A stretch of DNA of 64,000 bases, taken from contig JBBQWN010000012.1 in the NCBI GenBank assembly GCA_038210595.1, positions 1 through 64,000 on the forward strand, in the 5' to 3' direction. Source of the DNA: Glacieibacterium sp038210595 (GTDB lineage: Bacteria; Pseudomonadota; Alphaproteobacteria; Sphingomonadales; Sphingomonadaceae). Positions within the stretch are counted from its first letter, which is position 1; every line of letters starts with the position of its first letter. Positions 53,867 to 62,431 of the stretch are shown piece by piece. The notes under the pieces were generated by a model. It did not search any database. It was not told where the DNA came from and saw nothing but the letters and a program-made list of their open reading frames with translations. Position numbers and translations under genes: made by a program.

Positions 53867-55761
53867 GCGGCGCGCGCCTGCGGCTCGGCCCGCGACCGCT
53901 CCCACCACAAGGCGAACGTGGCGACGGTGTAGAGGAAGCGGGCGTGGTCGGCCGCTCCGCGGCGGTGTTCGGCGAACAGCCGCTCGACGACCCGGCTGTC
54001 GAGATAGCCGGCGTCGGCGGCCCCGCTGCTGCGCCACGTCGCCAGCGCCAGCTCGCCGAGCTGGCCGCGCAGCCAGTCGGTGTGCGGAATCTGGAACCCC
54101 TGCTTCGGCCGCCGCATCGTCGACGCCGGCAGCCACGGCGCCACGGCCCGGCGCAGGATGTACTTGCCCGTGGAGCCGCGCAGCTTCATCGCGCCCGGCA
54201 CGGTCAGCGCCCAGTCGACGAGCTTGTGCGACAGGAACGGCACGCGCGCTTCCAGCGAATGCGCCATGCTGGCGCGGTCGAGCCGGGTCAGCATCGCCGA
54301 CGGCATGTTGACGCTGAGGTCGGCGTCGAGGAAGCGGTCGAGCGACGCGGCCGGTCCGCCGTCGGGGAAATACTCCGCCTCCAGCCGCGCATAGCCGTCA
54401 TCGCCCTCCAGTCGGGCCCAGAAATCGGGGGCATAGACGTCGCGGCGCAGGCTGCGGCCGCTGGTCTGGGTGGCGGCGAAGAACTGCTGGTAACCATCGG
54501 GCAGCCGGGTGAACTCGGCCGCCCGCCGGGCGTGCTGGCGCAACGTGTTGAGGCGCGTCGACGGCGTCACCGGCCAGTGGTCGATCACCGCCGCCAGCGG
54601 CCCCAGGACGGGCCGGGCGCGCTCGATGGCGCGCGCATTGCGGTGCCGCTTATAGCCCGCGAACAGCTCATCGCCGCCCTCGCCGCACAGCACCACCTTG
54701 ACGTGCTCGGCCGCCAGCTTCGAGGCGTACCAGGTCGGGACGGCGGCCATGTCGGCGAACGGCTCGTCGAAACACGCGAGGATCTCGGGCAGGCGCTGCG
54801 CGACATCGTCCATCGCCAGCGGCAGGACGATATGCTCGGCCCCGAGATGCCCGGCGATCTCGCGGGCCGCGGCGGTTTCGTCGATGCGCGCGCCCGGATA
54901 GCCGATGGTGAACGCCTTCACCGGCTGCGCCGACGACCGGGTCATGGCGGCGAGCACCGCGGACGAATCGATGCCGCCCGACAGGAACGCCGCCACCGGC
55001 ACATCGGCCTGCAGGTGCCGCGCGGTGGTGGTCAGCAGCATATCCTGCATCTGCCGGACCCAGGCGGCGTCGGACTGCACCGGCCCGGCCCGGAACCGCG
55101 GCCGCCAGTAGGTCGCGGTCGTCGCCGCGCCGTCGGCCCCGATCGACAGGCAGGTGCCGGGATCCAGCATCCGCACCTGCCGGTAGATCGAGCGCGGCTT
55201 GCGGACATGGCCGAAGCTGAAGAAATCGTGGACGGCCCGGTCGTCGACGTTGAAGGCGAGGCCGGGCAGCAGCGTCAGCGTCTTCAGCTCCGATCCGAAC
55301 GCCAGGCCGCCGTGCTGCTCGGTCAGGTACAGCGGCTTGATGCCGAGCGGATCGCGCGCCAGCGTCAGGCGCCGCTGCGCCCGGTCCCACACGGCGACCG
55401 CGAACATGCCCTCCAGCCGCGGCCAGGTATCGTCACCCCATGCCGCGAAGGCGGCAAGGATGGTCTCGGTGTCGCTGTGCGTGGCGAAGTCATAGCCCGG
55501 CAACCGGTCGCGGATGTCGAGATGATTGTAGATCTCGCCGTTGAAGACGATCGAGAAACGGCCGTCGGCGCTGGTCATCGGCTGGTGCCCGCCCGCGACG
55601 TCGAGGATGCTGAGGCGGCGCATGCCAAAGCCGAAATCGCCGTCGATCCGCACGCCGCCGTCATCGGGGCCGCGGTGCAGGATCGCGTCGCACTGCGCGC
55701 CGACGATCCGCTGCGCCACCGGCCGGCCGCCCCGACGATACCAGCCGGCAATCCCGCACAC
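53863..55761 (-). CDS. Glutamine-dependent asparagine-synthetase-like amidotransferase
   Basis: A 632-residue AsnB-type enzyme. GTG 55761 gives Met-Cys2-GIAGWYRRGG, so the N-terminal glutaminase is catalytically complete (Cys2, HRGPDDGG, FNGEIYNH). The synthetase domain has the PP-loop VAAFLSGGIDSSAVLA and CGEGGDELFAGYKRHRNARA. In sphingomonads such enzymes amidate a uronic acid in exopolysaccharides, or act in lasso-peptide macrolactam formation. Its place between glycosyltransferases and a TagB-like gene favours a glycan role. It begins two bases after the TagB-like stop and overlaps the GT4 start by four. Confidence 0.93.
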   Translation of the reverse strand: MCGIAGWYRRGGRPVAQRIVGAQCDAILHRGPDDGGVRIDGDFGFGMRRLSILDVAGGHQPMTSADGRFSIVFNGEIYNHLDIRDRLPGYDFATHSDTETILAAFAAWGDDTWPRLEGMFAVAVWDRAQRRLTLARDPLGIKPLYLTEQHGGLAFGSELKTLTLLPGLAFNVDDRAVHDFFSFGHVRKPRSIYRQVRMLDPGTCLSIGADGAATTATYWRPRFRAGPVQSDAAWVRQMQDMLLTTTARHLQADVPVAAFLSGGIDSSAVLAAMTRSSAQPVKAFTIGYPGARIDETAAAREIAGHLGAEHIVLPLAMDDVAQRLPEILACFDEPFADMAAVPTWYASKLAAEHVKVVLCGEGGDELFAGYKRHRNARAIERARPVLGPLAAVIDHWPVTPSTRLNTLRQHARRAAEFTRLPDGYQQFFAATQTSGRSLRRDVYAPDFWARLEGDDGYARLEAEYFPDGGPAASLDRFLDADLSVNMPSAMLTRLDRASMAHSLEARVPFLSHKLVDWALTVPGAMKLRGSTGKYILRRAVAPWLPASTMRRPKQGFQIPHTDWLRGQLGELALATWRSSGAADAGYLDSRVVERLFAEHRRGAADHARFLYTVATFALWWERSRAEPQARAA

Positions 55762-55763
55762 GG

Positions 55764-57020
55764 TTATTCGGCCGGCGTGGCGATTGCGGGTTTGGCGACG
55801 CCGTGCCGTCGGCGGTCGTGGAGAGGACGCTCTGTAACCCCGGCCCGCGGCCACGGTACCTCCACCGCCGGTGCGGCAATCGCCTCGATCACCAGCGCCG
55901 CGCGCACCGACGACAGTTCATCGGTCAGGTCGATATGGCTGGCGAACAGCGCGCGCTGCGCGTCCGCGTACCGCTCGGGCTGACAGATCGCCTCGTCGAG
56001 CGCGGCGCCCAGCCCGGATGCGTCGTCGATCACCCGGCCGGCCTGCCAGTGCGTGAAGTTGCGGTCGCCGGCATGATCGATCCCGTGGCTGTTTATGAAG
56101 ATGCAGGGGCGCGGCCGCAGCAGGAACTCATAGGTCTGGCTGCTGACATCGCCCAGATAGATGTCGGCCGCCAGCGTATAGGTCATATCGGTGCACGCCG
56201 GGCTCGACAGGTCGATGTGGATGTTTGGCGCATTGCGCACCGCCGGCGCGATGCCGCCCGGGAAATGAAAGCCGAAGGGATTGATCGTCACCGCGACCGG
56301 CCGGTGGAACAGCATGACGTGCGGCGCGAAAATCAGGTTATAGCGCTGGCTCTTGGCGAAATAGTCGAGCACGGCGCGGCCATCGCGGTACCAGGACGAC
56401 AGATGCGGCGCGACATGGGGATTGTAGAGTACGGTCGGCCGGCCATTGGCCTGCATCGGCAGGCGCGGCCGGGGCTGCGCGACCAGGTCGAACTTGGGGT
56501 AGCCGACGGTGCTGATCCGCTCGGCGGGGACGCCCGCGTCGCCGATCAGGCGCTCGCGGATCGCGGTGCCGGCGACCAGCACATGGTCGAAGCGGCGGCT
56601 GGCGGCATCGAAGCCGATCGCCCGGTCGCCCGCGCCGTGGCGGGTGTGGACCAGCTTCAGCCGGTCGAGGCCGTAGCGCGTCTTCAGGATCGCCGAGGTC
56701 TTCTCGGCCACGACGAGAATGTCGAGCCGGCGAAAGACGTCGAGATTGTCGCGGTACAGCGCCAGCTTGCGCGCCGGCACGAGGCGGTCGAGCGTCCGCG
56801 CCAGCAGCCGCGCCGAAGCGCTGCGCAGCCCCAGCTCGACGCACGGCAGGTCGGACCCGGCCGCGTCGAGATGACGGCGGACTTCGGCGGTCAGGTGCGG
56901 CCCGCCGGTCAGCACGACGACATCGCCGACCCGGCCGCGGCGGTGCAGCTCGATCGCGATCGGCAGGCTGTGCGCAATCTGGTGAAGCTGGTCGTGATTG
57001 AAGAGAAAGCCGACACGCAT
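55764..57020 (-). CDS. CDP-glycerol glycerophosphotransferase (TagB/TagF)-like protein
   Basis: A 418-residue GT-B-fold protein. LVHTRHGAGDRAIGFD and ISTVGYPKFDLV resemble the first half of TagB/TagF-type polymer transferases, and IYLGDVSSQTYEFLLRPRPCIFIN the conserved second-domain segment. These enzymes transfer glycerol phosphate in wall teichoic acids; Gram-negative relatives occur in capsule clusters, and specificity is unknown. The C-terminal tail is long and Arg/Pro-rich. It leads the leftward arm of the locus and is divergent from the flippase across a 56-bp promoter region. Confidence 0.75.
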   Translation of the reverse strand: MRVGFLFNHDQLHQIAHSLPIAIELHRRGRVGDVVVLTGGPHLTAEVRRHLDAAGSDLPCVELGLRSASARLLARTLDRLVPARKLALYRDNLDVFRRLDILVVAEKTSAILKTRYGLDRLKLVHTRHGAGDRAIGFDAASRRFDHVLVAGTAIRERLIGDAGVPAERISTVGYPKFDLVAQPRPRLPMQANGRPTVLYNPHVAPHLSSWYRDGRAVLDYFAKSQRYNLIFAPHVMLFHRPVAVTINPFGFHFPGGIAPAVRNAPNIHIDLSSPACTDMTYTLAADIYLGDVSSQTYEFLLRPRPCIFINSHGIDHAGDRNFTHWQAGRVIDDASGLGAALDEAICQPERYADAQRALFASHIDLTDELSSVRAALVIEAIAAPAVEVPWPRAGVTERPLHDRRRHGVAKPAIATPAE

Positions 57021-57076
57021 GACGGTGAGACGGCACCGACCTTAGGGTTCCGCATCATGCGAACGGGGGGCGGCCG

Positions 57077-58477
57077 GTGACGGTGCCCGATGCCGCCGAC
57101 GACGTACCGCTGACGGCCGCCGGGCTGGACGCGGACGAGGTCGTCGGCGCCGGCCACCGCGCCGTGTTCGCGCGCATGGGGCGGAATATCGGCTGGCTGC
57201 TCGGCGGGCGGGGTTTCGGCGGGCTGGCCAGCATCGCCTATCTCGGCATCGCGGCGCGCGCCCTCGGCCCGGCGGGCTTCGGCCTGTTCGCGCTGGTGCT
57301 CGCTTATGGCAGCTCGATCGCCAACCTCGCGCAGTTCAATTCGTGGCAGGCGGTCATCCGGTTCGGCGCGGTGCACCGCGCGGCGGCGCAACCCGCCAGC
57401 CTCACGCGGCTGCTCGGTTTTACCGCGACGCTCGACGCGGCGGGCGCGCTGATCGGCGCGGCGCTGGCCTTTCTCGGCGTGCAGCTGGCCGGGACGCTGC
57501 TCGGCTGGTCGCCCGCGGAACAGCAGCGCGCGGCGCTGTTCGGCGCGGTGCTGCTGTTGTCGACGGGAGCAACGGCGACCGGCATGCTCCGCCTGTTCGA
57601 CCGTTTCGACCTGCTCACCTATGCCGAGACCGTCGGGCCGGCGGCGCGGGTGCTGGGGGCGGCGCTGGCCTGGGCGCTCGGCTGGGGCATCGACGGGTTT
57701 CTGGCGGTGTGGGCGGTGGCGGCGCTCGCCGAAGCCGCCGCGGGCTGGGTCGCGGCCCTGTCCGCGCGTCTGTCGCCGCTCAGTTTCGGGCGCGCCGCCT
57801 TTGCCGCCGCGCCGAAGGAAAATCACCGGCTGTGGCGGTTCGTCCTCCAGAACAACGCCTCGAGTTCGCTCGACGTGCTGTGGGAACAGCTCGGCACGCT
57901 GGCGGTCGGGGCGGTGGCCGGGCCGGCGTCGGCGGGGGCGTTCCGCATCGCCACCAAGCTGGCGGGCGCGATCGCGAAGCCGGTCGGCACCGTGACCCGC
58001 GCGCTGTATCCGGAGCTCGCCCGCCTCGCCGCCGGGGGTGAGCGCACGACACTGCGCCAGGTCGTGCGGCGGGTCAGCCTGCTCGCCGGGGCGACGTCGG
58101 TGCTGCTGGTCGGCGTCATCTGGCTGTGGGGGCCGGTCCTGATCCGGGTGTTTTCGGGCCGCGGGTTCGAGTCCGCACAGCTTTTCCTGCTGCCGCTGAC
58201 CATTGCTGCTGCCATCGACCTGTGCGGCATCGCGTTCGAGCCGATCCACAACGCCTATGGCCGGTCGGGCCGCGTGCTGGCCGTGCGCAGCGCCGGCGCG
58301 CTCGTCTATGTCTTGGCGCTGTGGCTGCTGCTGGACCGGGTCGGACCGCAGGGGGCGGCGTTCGCGGCGATCGCCAGCTCGCTCGCCATCCGCGGCCTGC
58401 TGGCCGTCTCGACCCGCCGGATGCTCGCGCGCTCCGGCGCAGAATCGGCACAAGATGTCGCTGTGCGGGGGACGTAA
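57077..58477 (+). CDS. Polysaccharide flippase (Wzx/MATE-type)
   Basis: A 466-residue membrane protein with 12-14 helices, of the MVF/polysaccharide-transporter superfamily. The opening MGRNIGWLLGGRGFGGLASIAYLGIAARALGP is the family signature (in pieces), and VLWEQLGTLAVGAVAGPASAGAFRIATKL the second-half counterpart. It would move lipid-linked glycan units across the inner membrane. GTG 57077 follows GGGGGGCG. It opens the rightward arm. Confidence 0.9.
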   Translation: MTVPDAADDVPLTAAGLDADEVVGAGHRAVFARMGRNIGWLLGGRGFGGLASIAYLGIAARALGPAGFGLFALVLAYGSSIANLAQFNSWQAVIRFGAVHRAAAQPASLTRLLGFTATLDAAGALIGAALAFLGVQLAGTLLGWSPAEQQRAALFGAVLLLSTGATATGMLRLFDRFDLLTYAETVGPAARVLGAALAWALGWGIDGFLAVWAVAALAEAAAGWVAALSARLSPLSFGRAAFAAAPKENHRLWRFVLQNNASSSLDVLWEQLGTLAVGAVAGPASAGAFRIATKLAGAIAKPVGTVTRALYPELARLAAGGERTTLRQVVRRVSLLAGATSVLLVGVIWLWGPVLIRVFSGRGFESAQLFLLPLTIAAAIDLCGIAFEPIHNAYGRSGRVLAVRSAGALVYVLALWLLLDRVGPQGAAFAAIASSLAIRGLLAVSTRRMLARSGAESAQDVAVRGT

Positions 58478-58561
58478 CGACTTGCAGACGTAAGTCGGCT
58501 ATGTATCCCTGTCGCGTAACGGTCGTATCCTGATTGAAACCAGCGAGTTGCGAGGTTGCCC

Positions 58562-59008
58562 ATGGAAGTCGCGGTCGAGGACCGTCCGGTTTCGGTGAAC
58601 GCCCCGCTGGTGGTGAGCGAGACGATCGACGGCGAGGCGATCGTCATGCACCATGGCTCCGGTCTGTATTTCGACATCGTCGGCAGCGGCGCGCTGCTGT
58701 GGGAGGCGATCGAGCGCACCACGACCCGCGCGGCGCTGGCCGCAACACTGGTCGCCGCCTACCGGCTTGCCCCGGCGCAGGCGGACAGCGTCGTGCGCGA
58801 CTGGCTGGCGACGCTCGCCGAACATGACCTGATCGCATACGGCGTCGCACCTGCGGCTGCGGCAGCCGCGGTCCCGGTGGCGGTGGCGGCGGAGCCGTTT
58901 GCCGCGCCGGTGCTCGGCGTCCATGCCGATCTTGCCGACATGCTGCTGCTCGATCCCATCCACGACGTCGACGAGGCGGGCTGGCCGATGGGCCGGGCGC
59001 ACGGCTGA
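58562..59008 (+). CDS. PqqD-like protein with unusual C-terminal acidic tail
   Basis: A 148-residue protein. Residues 1-93 have the PqqD/RRE fold pattern: APLVVSETIDGEAIVMHHGSGLYFDIVGSGALLWEAIERTTTRAAL (in pieces), ending RDWLATLAEHDLIAYG. PqqD domains bind RiPP leader peptides or act as RiPP recognition elements. Residues 94-116 are an Ala/Val/Pro linker, and 119-148 form a separate tail with the run LLLDPIHDVDEAGWP. The ATG has GAGG six bases upstream. It starts 85 bases after the flippase and 5 bases before the GT2 gene. The tail could be a peptide substrate or a docking element. Confidence 0.78.
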   Translation: MEVAVEDRPVSVNAPLVVSETIDGEAIVMHHGSGLYFDIVGSGALLWEAIERTTTRAALAATLVAAYRLAPAQADSVVRDWLATLAEHDLIAYGVAPAAAAAAVPVAVAAEPFAAPVLGVHADLADMLLLDPIHDVDEAGWPMGRAHG

Positions 59009-59013
59009 GGCCG

Positions 59014-59667
59014 GTGACCGGCACCCTCAGCGTCGTCGTCGCGTGCCATAACCAGGCCGGCTTCGTGGCCGCGGCAATCGACTCGATCCTCGCCCAGAGC
59101 CGCGCGCCCGACGAGATCATCGTCGTCGACGACGGCTCGCATGACGGCAGCGCGGCGGTCGTGCGGGGCTTCGGCGACCGCGTCCGGCTGATCGTGCAGC
59201 CCAATCGCGGCGCGGCGGCGGCGCGCAATGCCGGTGTCGCGGCGGCGACCGGCGCGCTGCTGGCCTTCCTCGACGCCGACGACCTGTGGCCGCCCGCCAG
59301 CCTCGCCAGCCGCCTCGACCATCTCGAACGCACCGGCGCGGCGCTGGTGTTCGGGCGCGTCCGCCAGTCGCGCGGCGCGGACGACCAGGGCGGCCCTGCC
59401 ATCCCGGGCCGGCTGGCGGGCGCGATGCTGATCCGCCGCGCCGCGTTCGACCGGGTCGGCGGCTTCGACGAACGCTACCGCACCGCCGAGACGATCGACT
59501 GGCTGGCCCGCGCCGACGAGGCCGGCATCGTCCAGGCGAACTGCGACGCGGTGGTGCTGATCCGCCGCATCCACGGCGGCAATCTGATGATCCGCACGGC
59601 CGCACCCGCCGCCGACAGCCTGCGCGTCCTGCGCGGCGCGGTGGCGCGGCGGCGGGCGCTGTCGTGA
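59014..59667 (+). CDS. Short GT2-family glycosyltransferase
   Basis: A 217-residue GT-A-fold transferase: LSVVVACHNQAGFVAAAIDSILAQ, EIIVVDDGSHDGS, and the DxD in AFLDADDLWPP. It is shorter than most GT2 enzymes (250-300). The C-terminal half has no acceptor-domain helix and ends GAVARRRALS. The sequence around NRGAAAARNAGVAAA and the DADDLWP core closely parallels the GT2 domain in the fusion gene at 62428. Its stop overlaps the next start (GTGA at 59664). Confidence 0.86.
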   Translation: MTGTLSVVVACHNQAGFVAAAIDSILAQSRAPDEIIVVDDGSHDGSAAVVRGFGDRVRLIVQPNRGAAAARNAGVAAATGALLAFLDADDLWPPASLASRLDHLERTGAALVFGRVRQSRGADDQGGPAIPGRLAGAMLIRRAAFDRVGGFDERYRTAETIDWLARADEAGIVQANCDAVVLIRRIHGGNLMIRTAAPAADSLRVLRGAVARRRALS

Positions 59668-60749
59668 CTGCGCCGTCGCTGTGGCCCGACGTCCAGCAGC
59701 GCGAACTGCTGCTCGCCGCGCTTGGCGACGGTGACGCGGCGCTGGCGCATTTCGCCGCCTGGCACCGGGGCGTCGACTGGCGCGCCGACATGGACGGCGG
59801 CAGTTTCCGCTTGCTGCCGTTGCTTCATGCCAATCTCGTCCGGCTCGGCTGCGACCATCCCTCGATGGCGCGGCTGCGCGGCATCTACCGCCACGGCTGG
59901 TGCAGGGCGCAGACCCACCGCCAGCACGGCATCGCCGCGGTCGACGTGCTCGACGCTGAAGGCATCCCGGTCCTCGCGAGCAAAGGCCTGGTGCTCGCCA
60001 ACGTCTATTACGACAATCCGGCGCTGCGGCCGATGTCGGACATCGACGTCATGGTGCCGGCGCCCCGCGCCCTCGACGCGTTTGCCGCGCTGACCGCGTC
60101 CGGCTGGCAGGAGAGCCCGTCGTCCCGCGCGCAATGGGAGGCGCGGCGGAGCGCGATGCTGGTGCTGAACTACGGCATCGGCCTGCATCACCCCCGTTAC
60201 GGCGAGATCGACCTGCACTGGCGGCTGTCGGCGGAATCGGGGACGGCGGCGATCGGCGAGCGCTTCTGGCAGCACGCGGTCCCGTTCACGATCGAGGGCG
60301 CGACGCTGCTTCGCCTCGATCCGGCGCACCTGCTGCTCCATGTCGTCACCCACGGGCTGCGCCCCAATATCCTGCCGCCGCTGCGCTGGGTCGCCGACGC
60401 AGCGATGGTGCTGCGCCGCGACGGCGCGACGCTGGACTGGCAGCAGGTGCGCGACACCGCTCGCGCGCTCCACGTCGGCCACCGCCTGCATTCGGGCCTG
60501 ACCTATCTGCGCGATGCCATCGGCGTGCCGCTACCCGCCGGGGCGCTCGCCGCCGACGTCCCGCCGTCCTGGGTCGAGCGCGCCGAAACCCTGATCCGCG
60601 GCGCCGAGAGCAAGGCCCGCTCGCCGCGCCACCGGCAGGCGCTGGCAATGGCGGCCACACTCCCCCGGCTCGCCGTCGGCGATCACCGCGGCCAGCTGCC
60701 GCGTCTGGCGCTCGACTGGGGGCGCCGCCGCCTCCGGCCCGCCCGGTGA
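59664..60749 (+). CDS. NTP_transf_5-like nucleotidyltransferase family protein
   Basis: A 361-residue protein of the DUF/NTP_transf_5 type. The core LASKGLVLANVYYDNPALRPMSDIDVMVPAP gives the KG(x)nDID metal-site pattern (acidic pair SDIDVMV); a long helical C-terminal region includes RWVADAAMVLRRDGATLDW. These proteins occur beside PqqD, HPr-kinase-like and ABC genes in RiPP and glycan clusters, and are proposed to nucleotidylate a peptide or sugar; no reaction is proven here. GTG 59664 is coupled to the GT2 stop, and its stop to the ABC start. Confidence 0.8.
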   Translation: MTAPSLWPDVQQRELLLAALGDGDAALAHFAAWHRGVDWRADMDGGSFRLLPLLHANLVRLGCDHPSMARLRGIYRHGWCRAQTHRQHGIAAVDVLDAEGIPVLASKGLVLANVYYDNPALRPMSDIDVMVPAPRALDAFAALTASGWQESPSSRAQWEARRSAMLVLNYGIGLHHPRYGEIDLHWRLSAESGTAAIGERFWQHAVPFTIEGATLLRLDPAHLLLHVVTHGLRPNILPPLRWVADAAMVLRRDGATLDWQQVRDTARALHVGHRLHSGLTYLRDAIGVPLPAGALAADVPPSWVERAETLIRGAESKARSPRHRQALAMAATLPRLAVGDHRGQLPRLALDWGRRRLRPAR

Positions 60750-62431
60750 ACGCCGCACGGCTGAGCGCCTGGCGGCACTATGCGCGGCAGCTTGCCGTGC
60801 ATCGCGGGGCGCTGGCGCTGTTCATGCTGGGCAGCGCGGTCGCCGCGCTCGCCAACCTGCCGGTGCTGTGGCTGATCCGCCGCGCCCTCGACGTGTCGAT
60901 CCCGGGGCGCGACCTGCCGGCCATCGCGGCGGCGGGTGCCGCCATCGTGGCGCTGCGCCTTGCCGCGGCCGGCGTCAGCATCGCGGTCGCGCGGGCGGCG
61001 GCGCGGCGGAGCCGCGGCATCGTCGCGGGAATCCGGGTCGACCTGCTGAAGCGGCTGTATGCGCTGCGCTGGCAGGACCGCGCCGCGCTCGACGCGACCC
61101 GCAGCCAGGGCCGCATCGTCTTCGATACCGAACGGGTCGAGCTGATGACCCAGGGCCTGTTCCAGCAGATCCTGCCGGCCATCGTGCCGCTGATCCTCTA
61201 CATCGTCGTGCTCGGGGCGCTGTCGCTGCGGCTGCTGCTGGCGCTGCTGCTGCTCGCGCCGTTGATGCGCCTGCTGACCTGGGTGTCGACCCGGCGCCTG
61301 AAGCGCGCCATCGCGCGGTTTCAGCAGGCGTTCGAGGCCTTCCATATCGGCACCCAGCGGGCGATCGCGATGCAGCCGGTCGCGCGCATCCAGGCCACCG
61401 AGGCGTCGGCGCTGGCGGCGCACACCGACCGCACGCTCAGGCTCGGCGATGCCGGGGCGGGCATGGTCGTCGCGGGAATCGTCAACACCCAGGCGGGCAG
61501 CCTGTCGACCAGCCTGGTCGCCGCGATCACGCTGGTGCTGGGCGGCATCGCTGTCGCCGGCGGCACGATGACCACCGGCGCGCTGGCGGCGTTCTTCGTC
61601 GCCGCGACGCAGGTCAACGGCGCGCTCGGCGGGCTGATCGCGGGCGTGCCGCTGCTGCTGACCGGCGACGAGGCGCTGCTCCGGCTCGACGAACTTCGCG
61701 CCATCGGCACGGCGGAGGAGAATCGCGGCACCGTGCCGCCGGACCTGACGCGCGCGCTGGTCCTCGACGCGGTCGGCTTCGGCTATCCAGGACGGCCGCT
61801 GCTCAACGCCGCGTCGATGCGGATCGAGCCCGGCGCGGTGACCGTGATCGCCGCGCCCAACGGCGAGGGCAAGTCGAGCCTGCTCGAGCTGATCCTCGGG
61901 CTGCACCGGCCGGCCGCCGGTGCCGTCCGGCTGGGCGATGACGATCTCGTTGCGGTCGACCTCGCCCGCTACCGCGGCGCCATCGGAGTCGTCCCGCAGC
62001 ATCCGCTGTTCGTCCGCGACACCATCCGCGCCAACATCCTGTACGGGCGCGAGGGGGTCACGGAGGCGGCGTTGCAGCAGGCCGTCGAGCGCGCCGGCCT
62101 CGGCCCGGTGCTGGCGGGCCTGCCCGGCGGCCTCGATGCGCCGATGGGCGACGACGGCACGCTGCTGTCGGGCGGCGAGCGCCAGCGCGTCGCGATCGCG
62201 CGTGCGCTGGTGCACGCGCCGCGCCTGCTGGTCCTCGACGAGCCCAGCAACCATCTCGACGCCGACGCGCTGGCGCTGCTGATCGAGCGGCTGTTCACCG
62301 CGCCCGGCCGGCCGACCTGCGTCGTCGCCACCCACGACCCGCGGCTGCTCGCGGTCGCCGACGCGGTGTACGACCTGCGCGGCGGGGTGCTGATACGCCG
62401 CCCGGTGCTGCGGCTGGCGACGTCGTCATGA
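60746..62431 (+). CDS. ABC transporter, fused permease/ATPase
   Basis: A 561-residue exporter half-transporter. An N-terminal permease (helices to about residue 320) is followed by an ATPase with Walker A APNGEGKSS (370-378, within the A/G-x4-GK-S/T consensus), signature LLSGGERQR and Walker B LLVLDEPSN, then a His in ATHD. No N-terminal C39 peptidase domain is present, so leader removal would need another enzyme. Best fits export of a peptide, lipid or glycan made by the locus. Four-base overlaps on both sides place it in the operon. Confidence 0.92.
   Translation: MNAARLSAWRHYARQLAVHRGALALFMLGSAVAALANLPVLWLIRRALDVSIPGRDLPAIAAAGAAIVALRLAAAGVSIAVARAAARRSRGIVAGIRVDLLKRLYALRWQDRAALDATRSQGRIVFDTERVELMTQGLFQQILPAIVPLILYIVVLGALSLRLLLALLLLAPLMRLLTWVSTRRLKRAIARFQQAFEAFHIGTQRAIAMQPVARIQATEASALAAHTDRTLRLGDAGAGMVVAGIVNTQAGSLSTSLVAAITLVLGGIAVAGGTMTTGALAAFFVAATQVNGALGGLIAGVPLLLTGDEALLRLDELRAIGTAEENRGTVPPDLTRALVLDAVGFGYPGRPLLNAASMRIEPGAVTVIAAPNGEGKSSLLELILGLHRPAAGAVRLGDDDLVAVDLARYRGAIGVVPQHPLFVRDTIRANILYGREGVTEAALQQAVERAGLGPVLAGLPGGLDAPMGDDGTLLSGGERQRVAIARALVHAPRLLVLDEPSNHLDADALALLIERLFTAPGRPTCVVATHDPRLLAVADAVYDLRGGVLIRRPVLRLATSS

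Noticed and set aside
61853..61879. Degenerate Walker A in the ABC transporter (Ala instead of Gly at the first position)
   Set aside because: Ala is allowed by the A/G-x4-G-K-S/T consensus, so the site is probably functional.
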